DNA of 64,000 bases from Micromonospora citrea (GTDB taxonomy: Bacteria; Actinomycetota; Actinomycetes; Mycobacteriales; Micromonosporaceae): assembly GCF_900090315.1 (NCBI RefSeq), contig NZ_FMHZ01000002.1, forward strand, positions 744,001 through 808,000. Reading direction: 5' to 3'. Shown here in pieces: positions 47,749 through 57,198 of this stretch. Under the pieces are notes generated by a model that made no database searches, was not told the DNA's origin, and was given only the letters and a program-made list of their open reading frames with translations. Numbering within the stretch: the first letter of the stretch is position 1; each line of letters starts with the position of its first letter. Made by a program: the position numbers and the translations under genes.

Positions 47749-48084
47749 CTAGCACCCGATGCCAGTACTCATGCTGGGCATAATACGTGGGCGACCAAGT
47801 TTTGAAAGATCATCGGACCCCAGCGCTACGCCACCGTCAACGACGTCTGCCGTATGCGGCATGATGGCACTGGCCGGAATATCCGCCCTATTAACCACTG
47901 TTCGCACGACAGTATACGGTCCTTCGTTTGGATACGCACCGTACGCCCGCCGCGCATATTCGGAAGCACCACGCTCCGTGTAGGAGAAGTACTTTGAACC
48001 ACCATCGGGACTCCGGAATGAACGCGTCGAGTGAAAGCGAATTACCGCCCGATGGCTTCCATGTCGAACTGACTGAGCATCACG
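47749..48084 (-). pseudogene. orphan toxin C-terminal tip of a polymorphic toxin
   Basis: The minus-strand frame ending at TAG 47749-47751 has no start and is closed upstream by a stop at 48085. Its last 90 codons look like the end of a secreted polymorphic toxin (KYFSYTERGASEYARR, then GPYTVVRTVV, then VVDGGVALGSDDLSKLGRPR). It resembles TreTu-type or related tips, with moderate confidence. Codon use is AT-richer than that of neighbouring genes. It fits a displaced C-terminal cassette left by replacement at an Rhs locus. Confidence 0.65.
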
Positions 48085-48111
48085 TCAACAAGGCACGCAA
48101 GCGGCACCTCC

Positions 48112-48585
48112 TTAGATATCAGGAGGGAAGGGACGGATTCCTGGTCGGGTAACATTGATGCACCGAATTTCCCCCACCCCTAAAATTACCAAATCCAATG
48201 TCTCGCTGAAACTTCGGCCCAAGAGCCAATCCCAGCCAGGCCCGATCGCCATCACCCAACCACTCTCTGCGACGTATGACGGATACTGGACAGACCACAT
48301 ACCTATCGGGGACAAGACTTCACCGTAATCGCTCCTAAGCCGATCGGCATCATCAGGCAGGCCCGAGCTTGCCTCCACTGGGTCCACCTTGAGGGAAGAT
48401 GGCTTTTCGACAGTCGATCTACGAATGCGAAGCTCTCCAAATTCTTTCCAAATCTCAAGCGCACGTCCATTTATCGGAACGCCAGCCCTTGACAGAAGTT
48501 GCTCCCATGGGAGGGTGTCGAACATCCGCCCCGGAAACCAGCCGACCTCAAGGAGCGCGTTGAGCACTTGGCCGTTCACTTGCAT
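48112..48585 (-). CDS. SUKH-3-like immunity protein
   Basis: The 157-residue cytosolic protein has the order typical of SUKH-3 immunity proteins: a GWFPGRMFD start, ALEIWKEFGELRI, and a middle VDPVEAS and late AESGWVMAIGPG segment. Its ATG at 48585 overlaps the Rhs stop (TAATG), so it is translated with the toxin and should neutralise it. GC content is lower than in flanking core genes, in line with horizontal acquisition. Confidence 0.78.
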   Translation of the reverse strand: MQVNGQVLNALLEVGWFPGRMFDTLPWEQLLSRAGVPINGRALEIWKEFGELRIRRSTVEKPSSLKVDPVEASSGLPDDADRLRSDYGEVLSPIGMWSVQYPSYVAESGWVMAIGPGWDWLLGRSFSETLDLVILGVGEIRCINVTRPGIRPFPPDI

Positions 48586-51500
48586 TACCAACTACCAAAA
48601 ATTCGACGGACGAGCGGTTGACAGTAATCTTCACAAGGATCGACAGCAGTTCCACTGGGAACAGGTGAACCTTTTGGTGTCACCTTTAACGTACGGAAAG
48701 TTCCGCCCCAGAGAGCACCGTCCCCTTCGACCTTCAGCGCTTCGTTGAGAGCGCAGATTTCGGAACAGCCGGTGTGCCGTCCGCGCAGTACATCCTCCAG
48801 AGCCGAACCTGCCACAACGTCGACCCCTCCTTCCGTGGTCCGACCAAGATAGGTCAGCCCAGATGGTGAAGTGTACTCGGTGACGAAACGTGGAGTGGAG
48901 GCTTGATTGGCACCGCGATTCGCCTGAGCAAATTCGTCGAGTGTGCGCCCATTAGCCGGACCAGGAAGCGAAGAGCAGTTGTGCACAAGGATCGAAGACT
49001 CATCGGCAACTACGTAGTACGTGTGGATGCCGTCCACGGTCAGGTTGTGAACGGTCTGCCACTCGATCGACGCTTGCATACTCACGATCAGGACTGATCC
49101 GCGGTCGGCAGACCTGACCACGCTGCCGGGTTTGAGGTCTTTCGCCTGGACCCACCGGCCCTCGTTCGCCACCCAGAACGGATGTCCGTCCGTGGCGGTG
49201 ACCTTGCCGGTTTGGTCGCCCTTCGCGCCGTCGGTGTCGACGGTGATCTCGACGAGGTTCTTGTTCCCGGTGCCGACGATGAGCGCCGTGACCGCGCGTT
49301 CCTCGCTGCGCCCCGTGGTCGGATCGGTGGCGAGCACCTTGTCGCCGACCCTGACGTCACGAATGCGCTTCCGGCCTCCGTCCGCCATCAGGACGTAGGT
49401 CTCTCCCGTGAAGCTGTTGGAGCAGGCCTTCCCGGCGAGGCCCCGCCCGATACTGCGGGCCTCGGCCATGCCGGCGCTCAGCGCCTTGCTTCCCGCCGAC
49501 CGCAGTCCCCCGCTCAACGCCCGGACACCCGCACCGAGGGCTTGACCGCCAATGGAGCCGAAGGCACCACCGAGCGCACCCGTCAGGCCACCCATGGCGG
49601 CCGTGCCGACCAGGTCCCACCCGCGCTTTCCGTTCATGGCGCCGGTGACCGCCGAGCCCACCGCGCCGGCGAGCGCGCCGCAGGCCACCGCTCCGACGCC
49701 CGTCCAGCCGATCGCAGCACCGCACCCGATGCCCACCACGGCGCCAGCGGCAAAGCCGGCGATCTCCGCGGCGTGGTCCTCGACGAACTGGGTCGCCTTG
49801 TCCCACATCTTCTCGACGCCCTCGGTCAGCGGCGCCAGCCTCTGCGCCGCCTCGAGCCAGAGTTTCTGCTGGAACTTCTTCGGATCCTGAATGGCCATCG
49901 TGGTGACCGCGACGACACTCGCGGCCATCTTGAAGCCTGTCGACACCACCTTGCCGAGCGCCAGTAGCGGCTTGGTCAGGGCCGCGACAACCGGCAACTT
50001 GGTGAACTTCACCGCCTGTTTGATGGCCGCCTTGGCTCTGGCCTGGACGGCGACCTTCATCTGATGGATCTTGGCTGCGATGGCTCTCTGCTGTTGTTTC
50101 GCCCATTCCACGCCGCGGGCGACCTTGCTCAGTCCGGTACGTATCGCATTGCCGACGGTCCGGACCGCGCTTGCGGCCTTGTTTGCCAACCACTTCGCGC
50201 CGGTGGAGATCGCTCGGCCAACGGCCTTGATGCCCGACCAGGCGTAGTTCCATGCCGTCGAGACGGCGTTCCTGGTCCAGTTGTAGGCCGTCGAGACGCC
50301 GCTTCGGACGGTGTTGACAACCTTGGAAACCCCGCTGGTGACCCGGTTCACCGTGCTCTTCACCCAGCGCGGCCAGTGGCCGTCGGGGTCGTCGAAGTCC
50401 AGCGGGGCGCCGGCGCCGTAGGTGTAGCGGTTCGCGAGGATCGAATCGCCCGTGGTGTAGTTGACGCTGTCGCGGGAGGTGAAGGTGCCGGTGCCCGGCT
50501 GGTACCAGCGGGCACCCATGTCGACCTGGCCGGTGTCCGGGTCCGTCCAGTCCCCCTGGAAGCCCAGACGGCCGGTGTCGCCGGTGCTGGTCAGCTTCTT
50601 GCCGAACGGGTCGTATGCGGTGGAGTCGTTCAGCGCAGACAACTCGGTGTCGGCGGGATCAATGGCCGCGACCACGTCACCGTGGGCGTCGGTCAACGAC
50701 AGGCGTTTGTTGGAGCCGACGCCGGTCGCCAGCAGTTCGTCGCCCGGCCCTCGGGCGTAGTACTCGACGCCGTCGTGGACCACCTCGTCGCCCAGGCCCG
50801 CGTAGACGAAGGCGTTGCCGGTGCGGGAGACGACCCGGTCCAGGCCGTCGTACTCGTAGGTCTGGTCCTCGGCCGCCGTGAGGCGGTCGAAGGCGTCGAA
50901 CGAGTACTGCTCGGACAGCCCGGAGCTGATCCGGCTGCGCAGGGTTCCCCGCGCGGTGTACGTGTAGGTGTAGTCGCCGTCAGAGAGCAGCCGGTTGCGC
51001 TCGTCGAACGTGGCGGTCTTGGATCCGGCCCGAACCCGGTTGCCGCTGGCGTCCCAGTCGTACGCGACAGTGCCCCCAGGCCCCGTCCAGGAGACGAGCC
51101 GGCCGGCCTTGTCGTACGCGTAGGTGTTGTTGCCGGCACCGGCGGTGCCGGTGGTCTCCTTGCTGGTGACGTGGCCGTTCAGGTCGAAGCCGTAGCTGAC
51201 CGAGGCGACCGTCTGGCCCGCCGGATTACGCAGCACGTCGCTGTTGACCCGTCCGAAGTCGTCGTAGCCGAAGGTGCGGACGCGGCCCGCCCCGTAGTCG
51301 ACGGTCTTGACCTCGCCCGAGGCGTCGTAGGTCAGCTTCTGCTGCTGCCCGGTGATGCTGTCGGTCAGCGTGTCCAACCTGCCCTTGACGTAGCCGAAGG
51401 TGGCCGTGCCGGTCAGGTCGGTGCGGGTGGTCAGCCGTCCGTCGTCGTCATAGCCGAAGCTCGCGGCGCCCGACGGGCCGGCGGTGGAGAGCAGCGCGCC

Positions 51501-51635
51501 CCGGTCGTTGTAGCTGTAGGTGTTGGTCCCGCCGGCAGCGTTGACGCTGGTGAGGCGGCCGGCCCGGTCGTAGTCGAGGGTCCGCGTCGCGGTGGCGGTG
51601 TCCCCACCCGAGCCGGTCTCCTGGTCGTCGGTCAG
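48585..51635 (-). CDS. N-terminally truncated Rhs protein with Hint domain and deaminase-like toxin
   Basis: About 1017 codons remain, and no ATG/GTG start is found near the 5' end. The order is: RHS/YD repeats (about 51600-50620), RHS core ending RYTYGAGAPLDFDDPDG, and a long Ala/Gly/Val-rich linker. Then comes a Hint autoprocessing domain (48975-49424) from CSNSFTGETYV to VHNC, and a 129-residue tip. The tip has GRHTGCSEICALNEAL and DPCEDYC, matching the CxE and PCxxC zinc motifs of deaminase-fold toxins (YwqJ-like best guess). A full Rhs would be about twice as long and begin with a secretion signal. The 5' end abuts the RNA ligase gene. Confidence 0.8.
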   Translation of the reverse strand: MTDDQETGSGGDTATATRTLDYDRAGRLTSVNAAGGTNTYSYNDRGALLSTAGPSGAASFGYDDDGRLTTRTDLTGTATFGYVKGRLDTLTDSITGQQQKLTYDASGEVKTVDYGAGRVRTFGYDDFGRVNSDVLRNPAGQTVASVSYGFDLNGHVTSKETTGTAGAGNNTYAYDKAGRLVSWTGPGGTVAYDWDASGNRVRAGSKTATFDERNRLLSDGDYTYTYTARGTLRSRISSGLSEQYSFDAFDRLTAAEDQTYEYDGLDRVVSRTGNAFVYAGLGDEVVHDGVEYYARGPGDELLATGVGSNKRLSLTDAHGDVVAAIDPADTELSALNDSTAYDPFGKKLTSTGDTGRLGFQGDWTDPDTGQVDMGARWYQPGTGTFTSRDSVNYTTGDSILANRYTYGAGAPLDFDDPDGHWPRWVKSTVNRVTSGVSKVVNTVRSGVSTAYNWTRNAVSTAWNYAWSGIKAVGRAISTGAKWLANKAASAVRTVGNAIRTGLSKVARGVEWAKQQQRAIAAKIHQMKVAVQARAKAAIKQAVKFTKLPVVAALTKPLLALGKVVSTGFKMAASVVAVTTMAIQDPKKFQQKLWLEAAQRLAPLTEGVEKMWDKATQFVEDHAAEIAGFAAGAVVGIGCGAAIGWTGVGAVACGALAGAVGSAVTGAMNGKRGWDLVGTAAMGGLTGALGGAFGSIGGQALGAGVRALSGGLRSAGSKALSAGMAEARSIGRGLAGKACSNSFTGETYVLMADGGRKRIRDVRVGDKVLATDPTTGRSEERAVTALIVGTGNKNLVEITVDTDGAKGDQTGKVTATDGHPFWVANEGRWVQAKDLKPGSVVRSADRGSVLIVSMQASIEWQTVHNLTVDGIHTYYVVADESSILVHNCSSLPGPANGRTLDEFAQANRGANQASTPRFVTEYTSPSGLTYLGRTTEGGVDVVAGSALEDVLRGRHTGCSEICALNEALKVEGDGALWGGTFRTLKVTPKGSPVPSGTAVDPCEDYCQPLVRRIFGSW

Positions 51636-52153
51636 CGCACCACGCCACCGAGCGGGGTGACCGTCCGGCTCTGCCCGTCGTAGCTGCGCCCGGCCACGAA
51701 CGCGCCGGTGGGGCGGTCGACGCCGGCCACCGCCCGGGCGAGCCGGCGATCGGCGTCGCGGAACCGCAGCGCCAGACTCAGGTGCGGCAGCCAACGGCCC
51801 GGGGCGTGCCACGGACTCTGGCCCGTCGCGCCGGCGAGCACGTCCCAGACCGCCGCGTGCAGCGCCGTCAGCTCCGGCGACGGGTGGACCAGCCACACCA
51901 GCGGCGCGCTGCCGTCGAGGACCGTGATCCGATCCAGCCGTACCGGCAGCGGCACCGCCGCGTCGACCAGGGCGGTCAGCCGCTCCCGCGCGCCGGGCGG
52001 AAAGTCGTCCACCGAGGCGAGGGTCAGGTGCGGCCGGTTCGTCGGGTGGACGTTGCGGGCCAGGCTGGGCAGCCCCGCCTCGGCCAGCCGCGCCCACGCC
52101 CCGCGCACCGCCGCCTCCAGCCCGGGCGAGCAGAGCAGTTCGACCGTACGCAC
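51632..52153 (-). CDS. 2'-5' RNA ligase/phosphodiesterase family protein (LigT-like)
   Basis: The 173-residue protein has the two HxT/S motifs of the 2H phosphoesterase fold, RPHLTLASV and LPHLSLAL, about 70 residues apart, and normal length. It may open or close 2',5' or cyclic phosphodiester bonds in RNA. GTG 52153 is the start. Its stop touches the truncated Rhs frame, but its C-terminus appears complete. Confidence 0.82.
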   Translation of the reverse strand: MRTVELLCSPGLEAAVRGAWARLAEAGLPSLARNVHPTNRPHLTLASVDDFPPGARERLTALVDAAVPLPVRLDRITVLDGSAPLVWLVHPSPELTALHAAVWDVLAGATGQSPWHAPGRWLPHLSLALRFRDADRRLARAVAGVDRPTGAFVAGRSYDGQSRTVTPLGGVVR

Positions 52154-52341
52154 GCCGCCAGGCTATCGGCCGGCCCCGCCCGCCGGCCGCGCCCACCCCG
52201 GCCGTCGGCCGGCCCGCCCTCGACCGGCCGCGCCCGGCACGTCGGCGACGACCGCACCCCGCCTCGGCCGTCCGGCCGGCCCGCCTCGTCGTCGTCCGGC
52301 CGGTTCCCGCCCGGCCACCGGGCCTGGCGCCGGGCGGCCCG

Positions 52342-52947
52342 TCAGAGCCAGCCGTTGTCCCGGGCGGTCCGCGCCGCCTCGGCCCGGCTGGTCGCGCCCA
52401 GCTTCTGCACCGCCGCGGCGAGGTAGTTGCGGACCGTGCCGCTGGACAGGTGGGCCCGGCGGGCGATCAGGGCGACCGGGGCGCCGTCCTCGGCCAGCCG
52501 CAGCGTGTCCAGTTCCCGAGGCGTGAGCGGGCACGGCGGGATGGTCAGCGCGTCGGCGGCCAGCGCCGGGTCGACGTACCGGTCGCCGGAGTGCACCCGC
52601 CGGATCACGTCGGCGAGCGCCCCGCCGGGCGCGCCTTTGGGCAGGAAACCCCGCGCGCCGGCGGCGAGCGCGCGGGCCAGGTGCGCGGGCCGCCCCTGGC
52701 CGGTGAGGATCACCACCGCGCAGGTGGGCAGCACCCGGGTCAGCTCGGCGGCGACCTGGAAGCCGTCCGGGCCCGGCATGCTCAGGTCGACCACGGCGAC
52801 GTCCGGGCGGTGGGCGAGGGCGGCGGTCACCGCGGCCGAGCCGTCGGCCGCCTGCGCCACCACCGTCAGGTCCTCCTCCAGGTCGAGCAGGGCGGCGAGG
52901 GCGGCCCGGATCAGCTCCTCGTCGTCGGCGAGCAGGACCCGGATCAT
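52342..52947 (-). CDS. NarL/LuxR-type response regulator (DesR-like)
   Basis: The 201-residue regulator has a receiver domain (LLADDEELIR, phosphoacceptor Asp in VAVVDLSMPGPDG, ILTGQG, Lys in FLPKGAPGG) and a LuxR HTH (LTPRELDTLRLAEDGAPVAL, then SSGTVRNYLAAAVQKLGA). Its ATG overlaps the kinase stop (ATGA). Confidence 0.92.
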   Translation of the reverse strand: MIRVLLADDEELIRAALAALLDLEEDLTVVAQAADGSAAVTAALAHRPDVAVVDLSMPGPDGFQVAAELTRVLPTCAVVILTGQGRPAHLARALAAGARGFLPKGAPGGALADVIRRVHSGDRYVDPALAADALTIPPCPLTPRELDTLRLAEDGAPVALIARRAHLSSGTVRNYLAAAVQKLGATSRAEAARTARDNGWL

Positions 52948-54101
52948 GAGGCAGTCGGCACGGTCGCCTCGACGGTGAAGATCCCGTCCTCCCGGTGGGT
53001 GCGCAGCTCCCCGCCGACGGCGGCCAGCCGCTCGGCCAGCCCGCGCAGCCCGTGGCTGTGCCGGTCGGGCGCGCTGGCCACGCGCGCGCCGTCGTTGGTC
53101 ACCGTCATCCGCGCCACGTCCGCCTCCTGGTCGATCTCGATCCGGCACCAGCCGGCCCGGCTGTGCCGCAGCACGTTCGTGCCGGCCTCGCGGAGCACCG
53201 CCGCGAGCTGGGCGGCCGCCTCCGCCGGCAGCTCGCCGGCGGGCGACACCACCGTGCACCGCACCCCGGAGGAACGCAGCACCTGCCCCACGGCGGCGGC
53301 CTGCTCGGCCAGGTCGACGCGGCGGTAGCCGTGCACCGTGCGGCGCAGCTCGGCCAGGGCGGTGGCGGCCAACCGCTGCGCCTCGGCCGCCTCCCGGCCC
53401 GCCCGCTCGGCGTCGGTCGGCGCGAGCCGCGCGGCGAGTTCCGCCTTCAGCGCGATGACGGTGAGGTGGTGCCCGAGCAGGTCGTGCACGTCGCCGGCGA
53501 AGCGCAGCCGTTCCTGTGCCGCGGCGAGCCGGGCCTGGGCGAGCTGCCCCCGGCCGGCCTGGACCAGCATGTCCCAGAACCACACCTGGAACCCGTTCAC
53601 GGCGGCGAGGCCGAGGCCGATGCCCCCGCTGACCACCACGGAACGGACGACCGGCGTTCCGGTCGTCGTCGCCACCGCCGCGGCGACGGCCACGACGGCC
53701 GCCGCCACCGGCGGCACCGCCCGGAACCGGGCGACCAGCGGCACCGCGCCGACGAGCGACGCGCCCAGCCAGGCCCAGGTGGGCCATGCGCCGACCGCGA
53801 CCGGCGCCGCCAGCGGCACGCTCAGCGCCGCCACGACGGCGAACGCCACCCGGCACCGGCGGCGGGCCGTGTCGCGCACGTCCGGCGTGACCGCCACGTA
53901 GACGGCGCCGGCCAGCACCACGGCGACCGCCCCGAGCCCCACCGCGCCGAGCGCCACCCGCGGGCCGGCCGGCTCGCGGGTCAGCCCGATCGCCGGCAGG
54001 GCGAGGGCGGAGGCCGTCCCGACCGCGAGGGAGACCAGCGCGCCGGCCCGCGCCCGACGCATCCGCCGGTCCGCTCCGGTCACCGTCGGGTCGAACGCCA
54101 C
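52944..54101 (-). CDS. NarL-family sensor histidine kinase (DesK-like)
   Basis: The 385-residue kinase has about five to six membrane helices at the N-terminus, HisKA_3 phosphoacceptor FAGDVHDLLGHHLTVIALKA and an ATPase domain with REAGTNVLRHS and HGLRGLAERL. GTG 54101 is chosen at the point where membrane-domain homology starts; a much longer frame upstream is spurious. It is divergent from a membrane-protein gene 132 bases away, a likely target. Confidence 0.9.
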   Translation of the reverse strand: MAFDPTVTGADRRMRRARAGALVSLAVGTASALALPAIGLTREPAGPRVALGAVGLGAVAVVLAGAVYVAVTPDVRDTARRRCRVAFAVVAALSVPLAAPVAVGAWPTWAWLGASLVGAVPLVARFRAVPPVAAAVVAVAAAVATTTGTPVVRSVVVSGGIGLGLAAVNGFQVWFWDMLVQAGRGQLAQARLAAAQERLRFAGDVHDLLGHHLTVIALKAELAARLAPTDAERAGREAAEAQRLAATALAELRRTVHGYRRVDLAEQAAAVGQVLRSSGVRCTVVSPAGELPAEAAAQLAAVLREAGTNVLRHSRAGWCRIEIDQEADVARMTVTNDGARVASAPDRHSHGLRGLAERLAAVGGELRTHREDGIFTVEATVPTAS

Positions 54102-54233
54102 GGTCCGAATGGTAGGGCCCGGGACCGACGCCGCCGTACCGCCGAACGCACGGGCCGGCCGTGCGTTCCGCCCGGTCGACCGGTGACACGGCGCGGGTGC
54201 CTCCAACGGCGGCGTGGCCGCAGGCTCGACGGC

Positions 54234-55109
54234 ATGACCGAGACGATGACGAACACCAGCCCGAGAGCGCCGCACGCCGGTCACGCCCGTCCCGACCGGC
54301 CGCGCGCCGCGCTGGTGCGGCACCTGCTGGAGATGGCCCTGGCCATGATCGCCGGAATGGTGCTGCTCGGGCCGCTGCGGACGGCCGTGGGCGCCGCGGT
54401 CGGCCTCGCCCCCGCGTTCGAACGACCCGACGTCGGGGCCCTGCTGATGGCGACGGACATGAGCGTCGGCATGGCGGTGTGGATGCGGTACCGGCGGCAC
54501 TCCTGGCCCGCCGTCGGCGAGATGACCGCGGCGATGTACCTGCCGATCCTGGTGCTGCTCGTACCCTTCGAGGCCGGGCTGCTCGGCGCGGACGCCCTGC
54601 TCGTCGGCGGGCACCTGCTGATGCTGCCGGCGATGGTGCTCGCGGCGCTGCGCCGGCGCGACGAGTACGCCCGCCACCCGGCCGACGCCCCCGCGGTCGC
54701 GCGCCACCGGCTGGTCGCGGCGCTGGCGCGGCGCTGGCCGACCGGGCTCGCGCTGCTGCTGACGCTGGAGATGCTCCTCTCCCCGGCGGTGCCCCCGGCG
54801 CCGATCCTGCTGGTGCTGCCGGCGGCGTACCTGGTCATCGGCGCGGTGCGCGGACGGTTGGGCGGGCCTCGGATGATCGCCCTCCAGCTGGCCGGGCTGG
54901 TCGTCTGGTCGGCGCTGGCCCTGGCCGCCCTGACGGTCGACGGTGCGCTGGCCGGCTGGCTGGTGGCCGCCGGCTGGCTCGGCCACGCGGCCTGGGACGT
55001 GGCGCACCACCGCGCGAACCGGGTCGTCCCGCGCGGCTACGCCGAGTGGTGCGCGGTCTTCGACACCTGCGTCGGGCTCGCCGTCGTGCTGGCCGTGCTG
55101 GCCCGGTGA
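54234..55109 (+). CDS. hypothetical multi-span membrane protein
   Basis: The 291-residue protein has about eight membrane helices; the first part includes LLEMALAMIAGMVLLGPLR and MATDMSVGMAVWMRYR. It is divergent from a two-component system and could be its target. ATG 54234 or ATG 54246 may be used. I do not recognise a characterised family. Confidence 0.75.
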   Translation: MTETMTNTSPRAPHAGHARPDRPRAALVRHLLEMALAMIAGMVLLGPLRTAVGAAVGLAPAFERPDVGALLMATDMSVGMAVWMRYRRHSWPAVGEMTAAMYLPILVLLVPFEAGLLGADALLVGGHLLMLPAMVLAALRRRDEYARHPADAPAVARHRLVAALARRWPTGLALLLTLEMLLSPAVPPAPILLVLPAAYLVIGAVRGRLGGPRMIALQLAGLVVWSALALAALTVDGALAGWLVAAGWLGHAAWDVAHHRANRVVPRGYAEWCAVFDTCVGLAVVLAVLAR

Positions 55110-55212
55110 CCCCCGCCCGGACGGGTCGCCGGCTCGGGGCGGCGACCCCTCCGGGCGGGCTGTTGTGCCGGTCGGCGGAATCGCCGGCCGGCGGTGATGA
55201 AAAGCTTGCCGT

Positions 55213-57036
55213 ATGAGTTCCGCACCCGTACGGCACGACCCACCGACCGACCCCTCCCCGGACGCCCCCGACGAGGCGACCGCCTTCGCGGATCTCGGGC
55301 TGCGCGCCGAGCTGCTGGGCGCGCTGTCCGCCCTCGGCTACGAGGAGCCCACGCCGATCCAGCGGGAGGCGATTCCGCCCCTGCTCGCCGGCCGGGACCT
55401 GCTCGGCCAGGCGGCGACCGGTACGGGCAAGACGGCCGCCTTCGCCCTGCCGCTGCTGCAGCGGATGCCCGACGACCGGCCCGGCGACCCGCTGGCGCTG
55501 GTGCTGGTGCCGACCCGTGAGCTCGCGGTGCAGGTGTCCGAGGCGTTCCACCGCTACGGCAAGGACCTCGGCGCGCGGGTGCTGCCGATCTACGGCGGGC
55601 AGCCGATCGGCCGGCAGTTGCGCGCCCTGGACGCGGGCGTGGACGTCGTGGTGGCCACGCCGGGCCGTGCCCTGGACCACATCGCCCGGGGGACGCTCAA
55701 CCTGGGCTCGCTGGCCACGGTGGTGTTGGACGAGGCCGACGAGATGCTCGACATGGGTTTCGCCGAGGACATCGAGGCGATCCTGGAGCACGCGCCGGAG
55801 CAGCGGCAAACGGTGCTGTTCTCGGCGACGATGCCGGCGCGCATCGACGGGCTGGCCCGCAAGCACCTGACCGACCCGGTGCGCATCCTCATCGCCCGGG
55901 AGCAGCCGGTGGCCGGCGAGGCGCCCCGGGTGCGGCAGAGCGCGTACATCGTCGCCCGGGGGCACAAGCCGGCGGCGCTGGGGCGGGTGCTCGACGTCGA
56001 GTCCCCCACCGCGGCGATCGTCTTCTGCCGCAGCCGGGAGGAGGTCGACCGGCTCACCGAGACCATGAACGGCCGGGGCTACCGGGCCGAGGCGCTGCAC
56101 GGCGGGATGAGCCAGGAGCAGCGCGACCGGGTGATGGGCCGGCTGCGCACGGGCACCGCCGACCTGCTGGTGGCCACCGACGTGGCCGCCCGTGGGCTGG
56201 ACGTCGAGCAGCTCACCCACGTGGTCAACTACGACGTCCCGTCGGCGCCCGAGTCGTACGTGCACCGCATCGGCCGGGTGGGTCGGGCCGGGCGGGAGGG
56301 CGTGGCGATCACCCTCGCGGAACCGCGCGAGCACCGGATGCTCAAGACCATCGAGCGGGTCACCGGCCAGCGCATCACCATCGACAAGATCCCGACGGTG
56401 GCGGACATGCGTACCCGGCGGCTGGAGCTGACCCAGGGCGCGCTGCGGGAGAGCCTGCTGGAGGACGACCTCGACCCGTACCGGGCGATCGTCGAGTCGC
56501 TGACCGACGAGTTCGACCTGGTGGAGGTGGCGCTCGCGGCGGTGAAGCTGGCGCACGAGGCGACCTCGCCGGGCTCGGACGACGAGGAGGAGATCCCGCA
56601 GGTCCCGGTCCGGGGCCCGCGCGAGGGCCGGCCGGAGGGCGGCGGCCGGGGCGAGCGGCGCGGCGGCGCGCGCCCGCGTACCGGGGGGACCACCCAGGTC
56701 TTCATCGGGCTGGGCCGGCGCGCCGGGGTGCGCCCGCAGGACCTGGTCGGCGCGATCACCGGCGAGACCGGGGTCAGCGGCCGGGACATCGGGTCGATCG
56801 AGATCGCCGACCGGTTCTCGCTGGTGGAGGTGCCCCACTCCGTCGCCGACGAGGTGATCGCGGGGCTGCGCGGCAGCACCATCAAGGGCCGCAAGGCGAC
56901 CGTACGCCGGGATCGTGACGGCGACGGGGGCGGCGAGCGCCGCTTCGACGGGGCCGACCGGCGCGAGCGCCGCTTCGACGGGCCCGACCGGCGCGAGCAC
57001 CGCGACCGCGACTTCGACCGGCGCGAGCGCCGCTGA
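55213..57036 (+). CDS. deaD: DEAD-box RNA helicase (DeaD/CsdA-like)
   Basis: The 607-residue helicase has the Q motif (PTPIQREAIPPLL), motif I ATGTGKT, Ia PTRELA, DEAD in VLDEADEMLDMGF, SAT in FSATMP, ARGLD and HRIGRVGRAG. A DbpA-type RNA-binding domain follows (about 505-580; FIGLGRRAGVRPQDLVGAI). The end is an Arg/Asp-rich tail with two RRERRFDG-type repeats encoded by a near-duplicated 30-bp stretch (56934-56993). It probably remodels rRNA or mRNA, often under cold stress. Confidence 0.95.
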   Translation: MSSAPVRHDPPTDPSPDAPDEATAFADLGLRAELLGALSALGYEEPTPIQREAIPPLLAGRDLLGQAATGTGKTAAFALPLLQRMPDDRPGDPLALVLVPTRELAVQVSEAFHRYGKDLGARVLPIYGGQPIGRQLRALDAGVDVVVATPGRALDHIARGTLNLGSLATVVLDEADEMLDMGFAEDIEAILEHAPEQRQTVLFSATMPARIDGLARKHLTDPVRILIAREQPVAGEAPRVRQSAYIVARGHKPAALGRVLDVESPTAAIVFCRSREEVDRLTETMNGRGYRAEALHGGMSQEQRDRVMGRLRTGTADLLVATDVAARGLDVEQLTHVVNYDVPSAPESYVHRIGRVGRAGREGVAITLAEPREHRMLKTIERVTGQRITIDKIPTVADMRTRRLELTQGALRESLLEDDLDPYRAIVESLTDEFDLVEVALAAVKLAHEATSPGSDDEEEIPQVPVRGPREGRPEGGGRGERRGGARPRTGGTTQVFIGLGRRAGVRPQDLVGAITGETGVSGRDIGSIEIADRFSLVEVPHSVADEVIAGLRGSTIKGRKATVRRDRDGDGGGERRFDGADRRERRFDGPDRREHRDRDFDRRERR

Positions 57037-57060
57037 CGCACCGACGACGCACCGCCGTCA

Positions 57061-57198
57061 CCGGCGTCGGCGCTCCGCACGGGGTTCGCGGCCACCGGCG
57101 CCGACGCACCGACGAGGCCCCCGCCATTGCCGGCGTCGGCACTCCGCAAGGGGTTCGCGGCCACCGGCGCCGACGCACCGACGAGGCCCCCGCCGTTG
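57061..57198. repeat. two tandem 69-bp repeats
   Basis: The unit beginning CCGGCGTCGG at 57061 is repeated at 57130 with three or so changes. The last part of each unit carries the left arm of the terminator that follows, but only the second copy is followed by the right arm. Confidence 0.85.

Noticed and set aside
48585..52196. A 1203-codon single Rhs protein
   Set aside because: The first about 185 codons are an out-of-frame reading of the RNA ligase gene and have no Rhs features.
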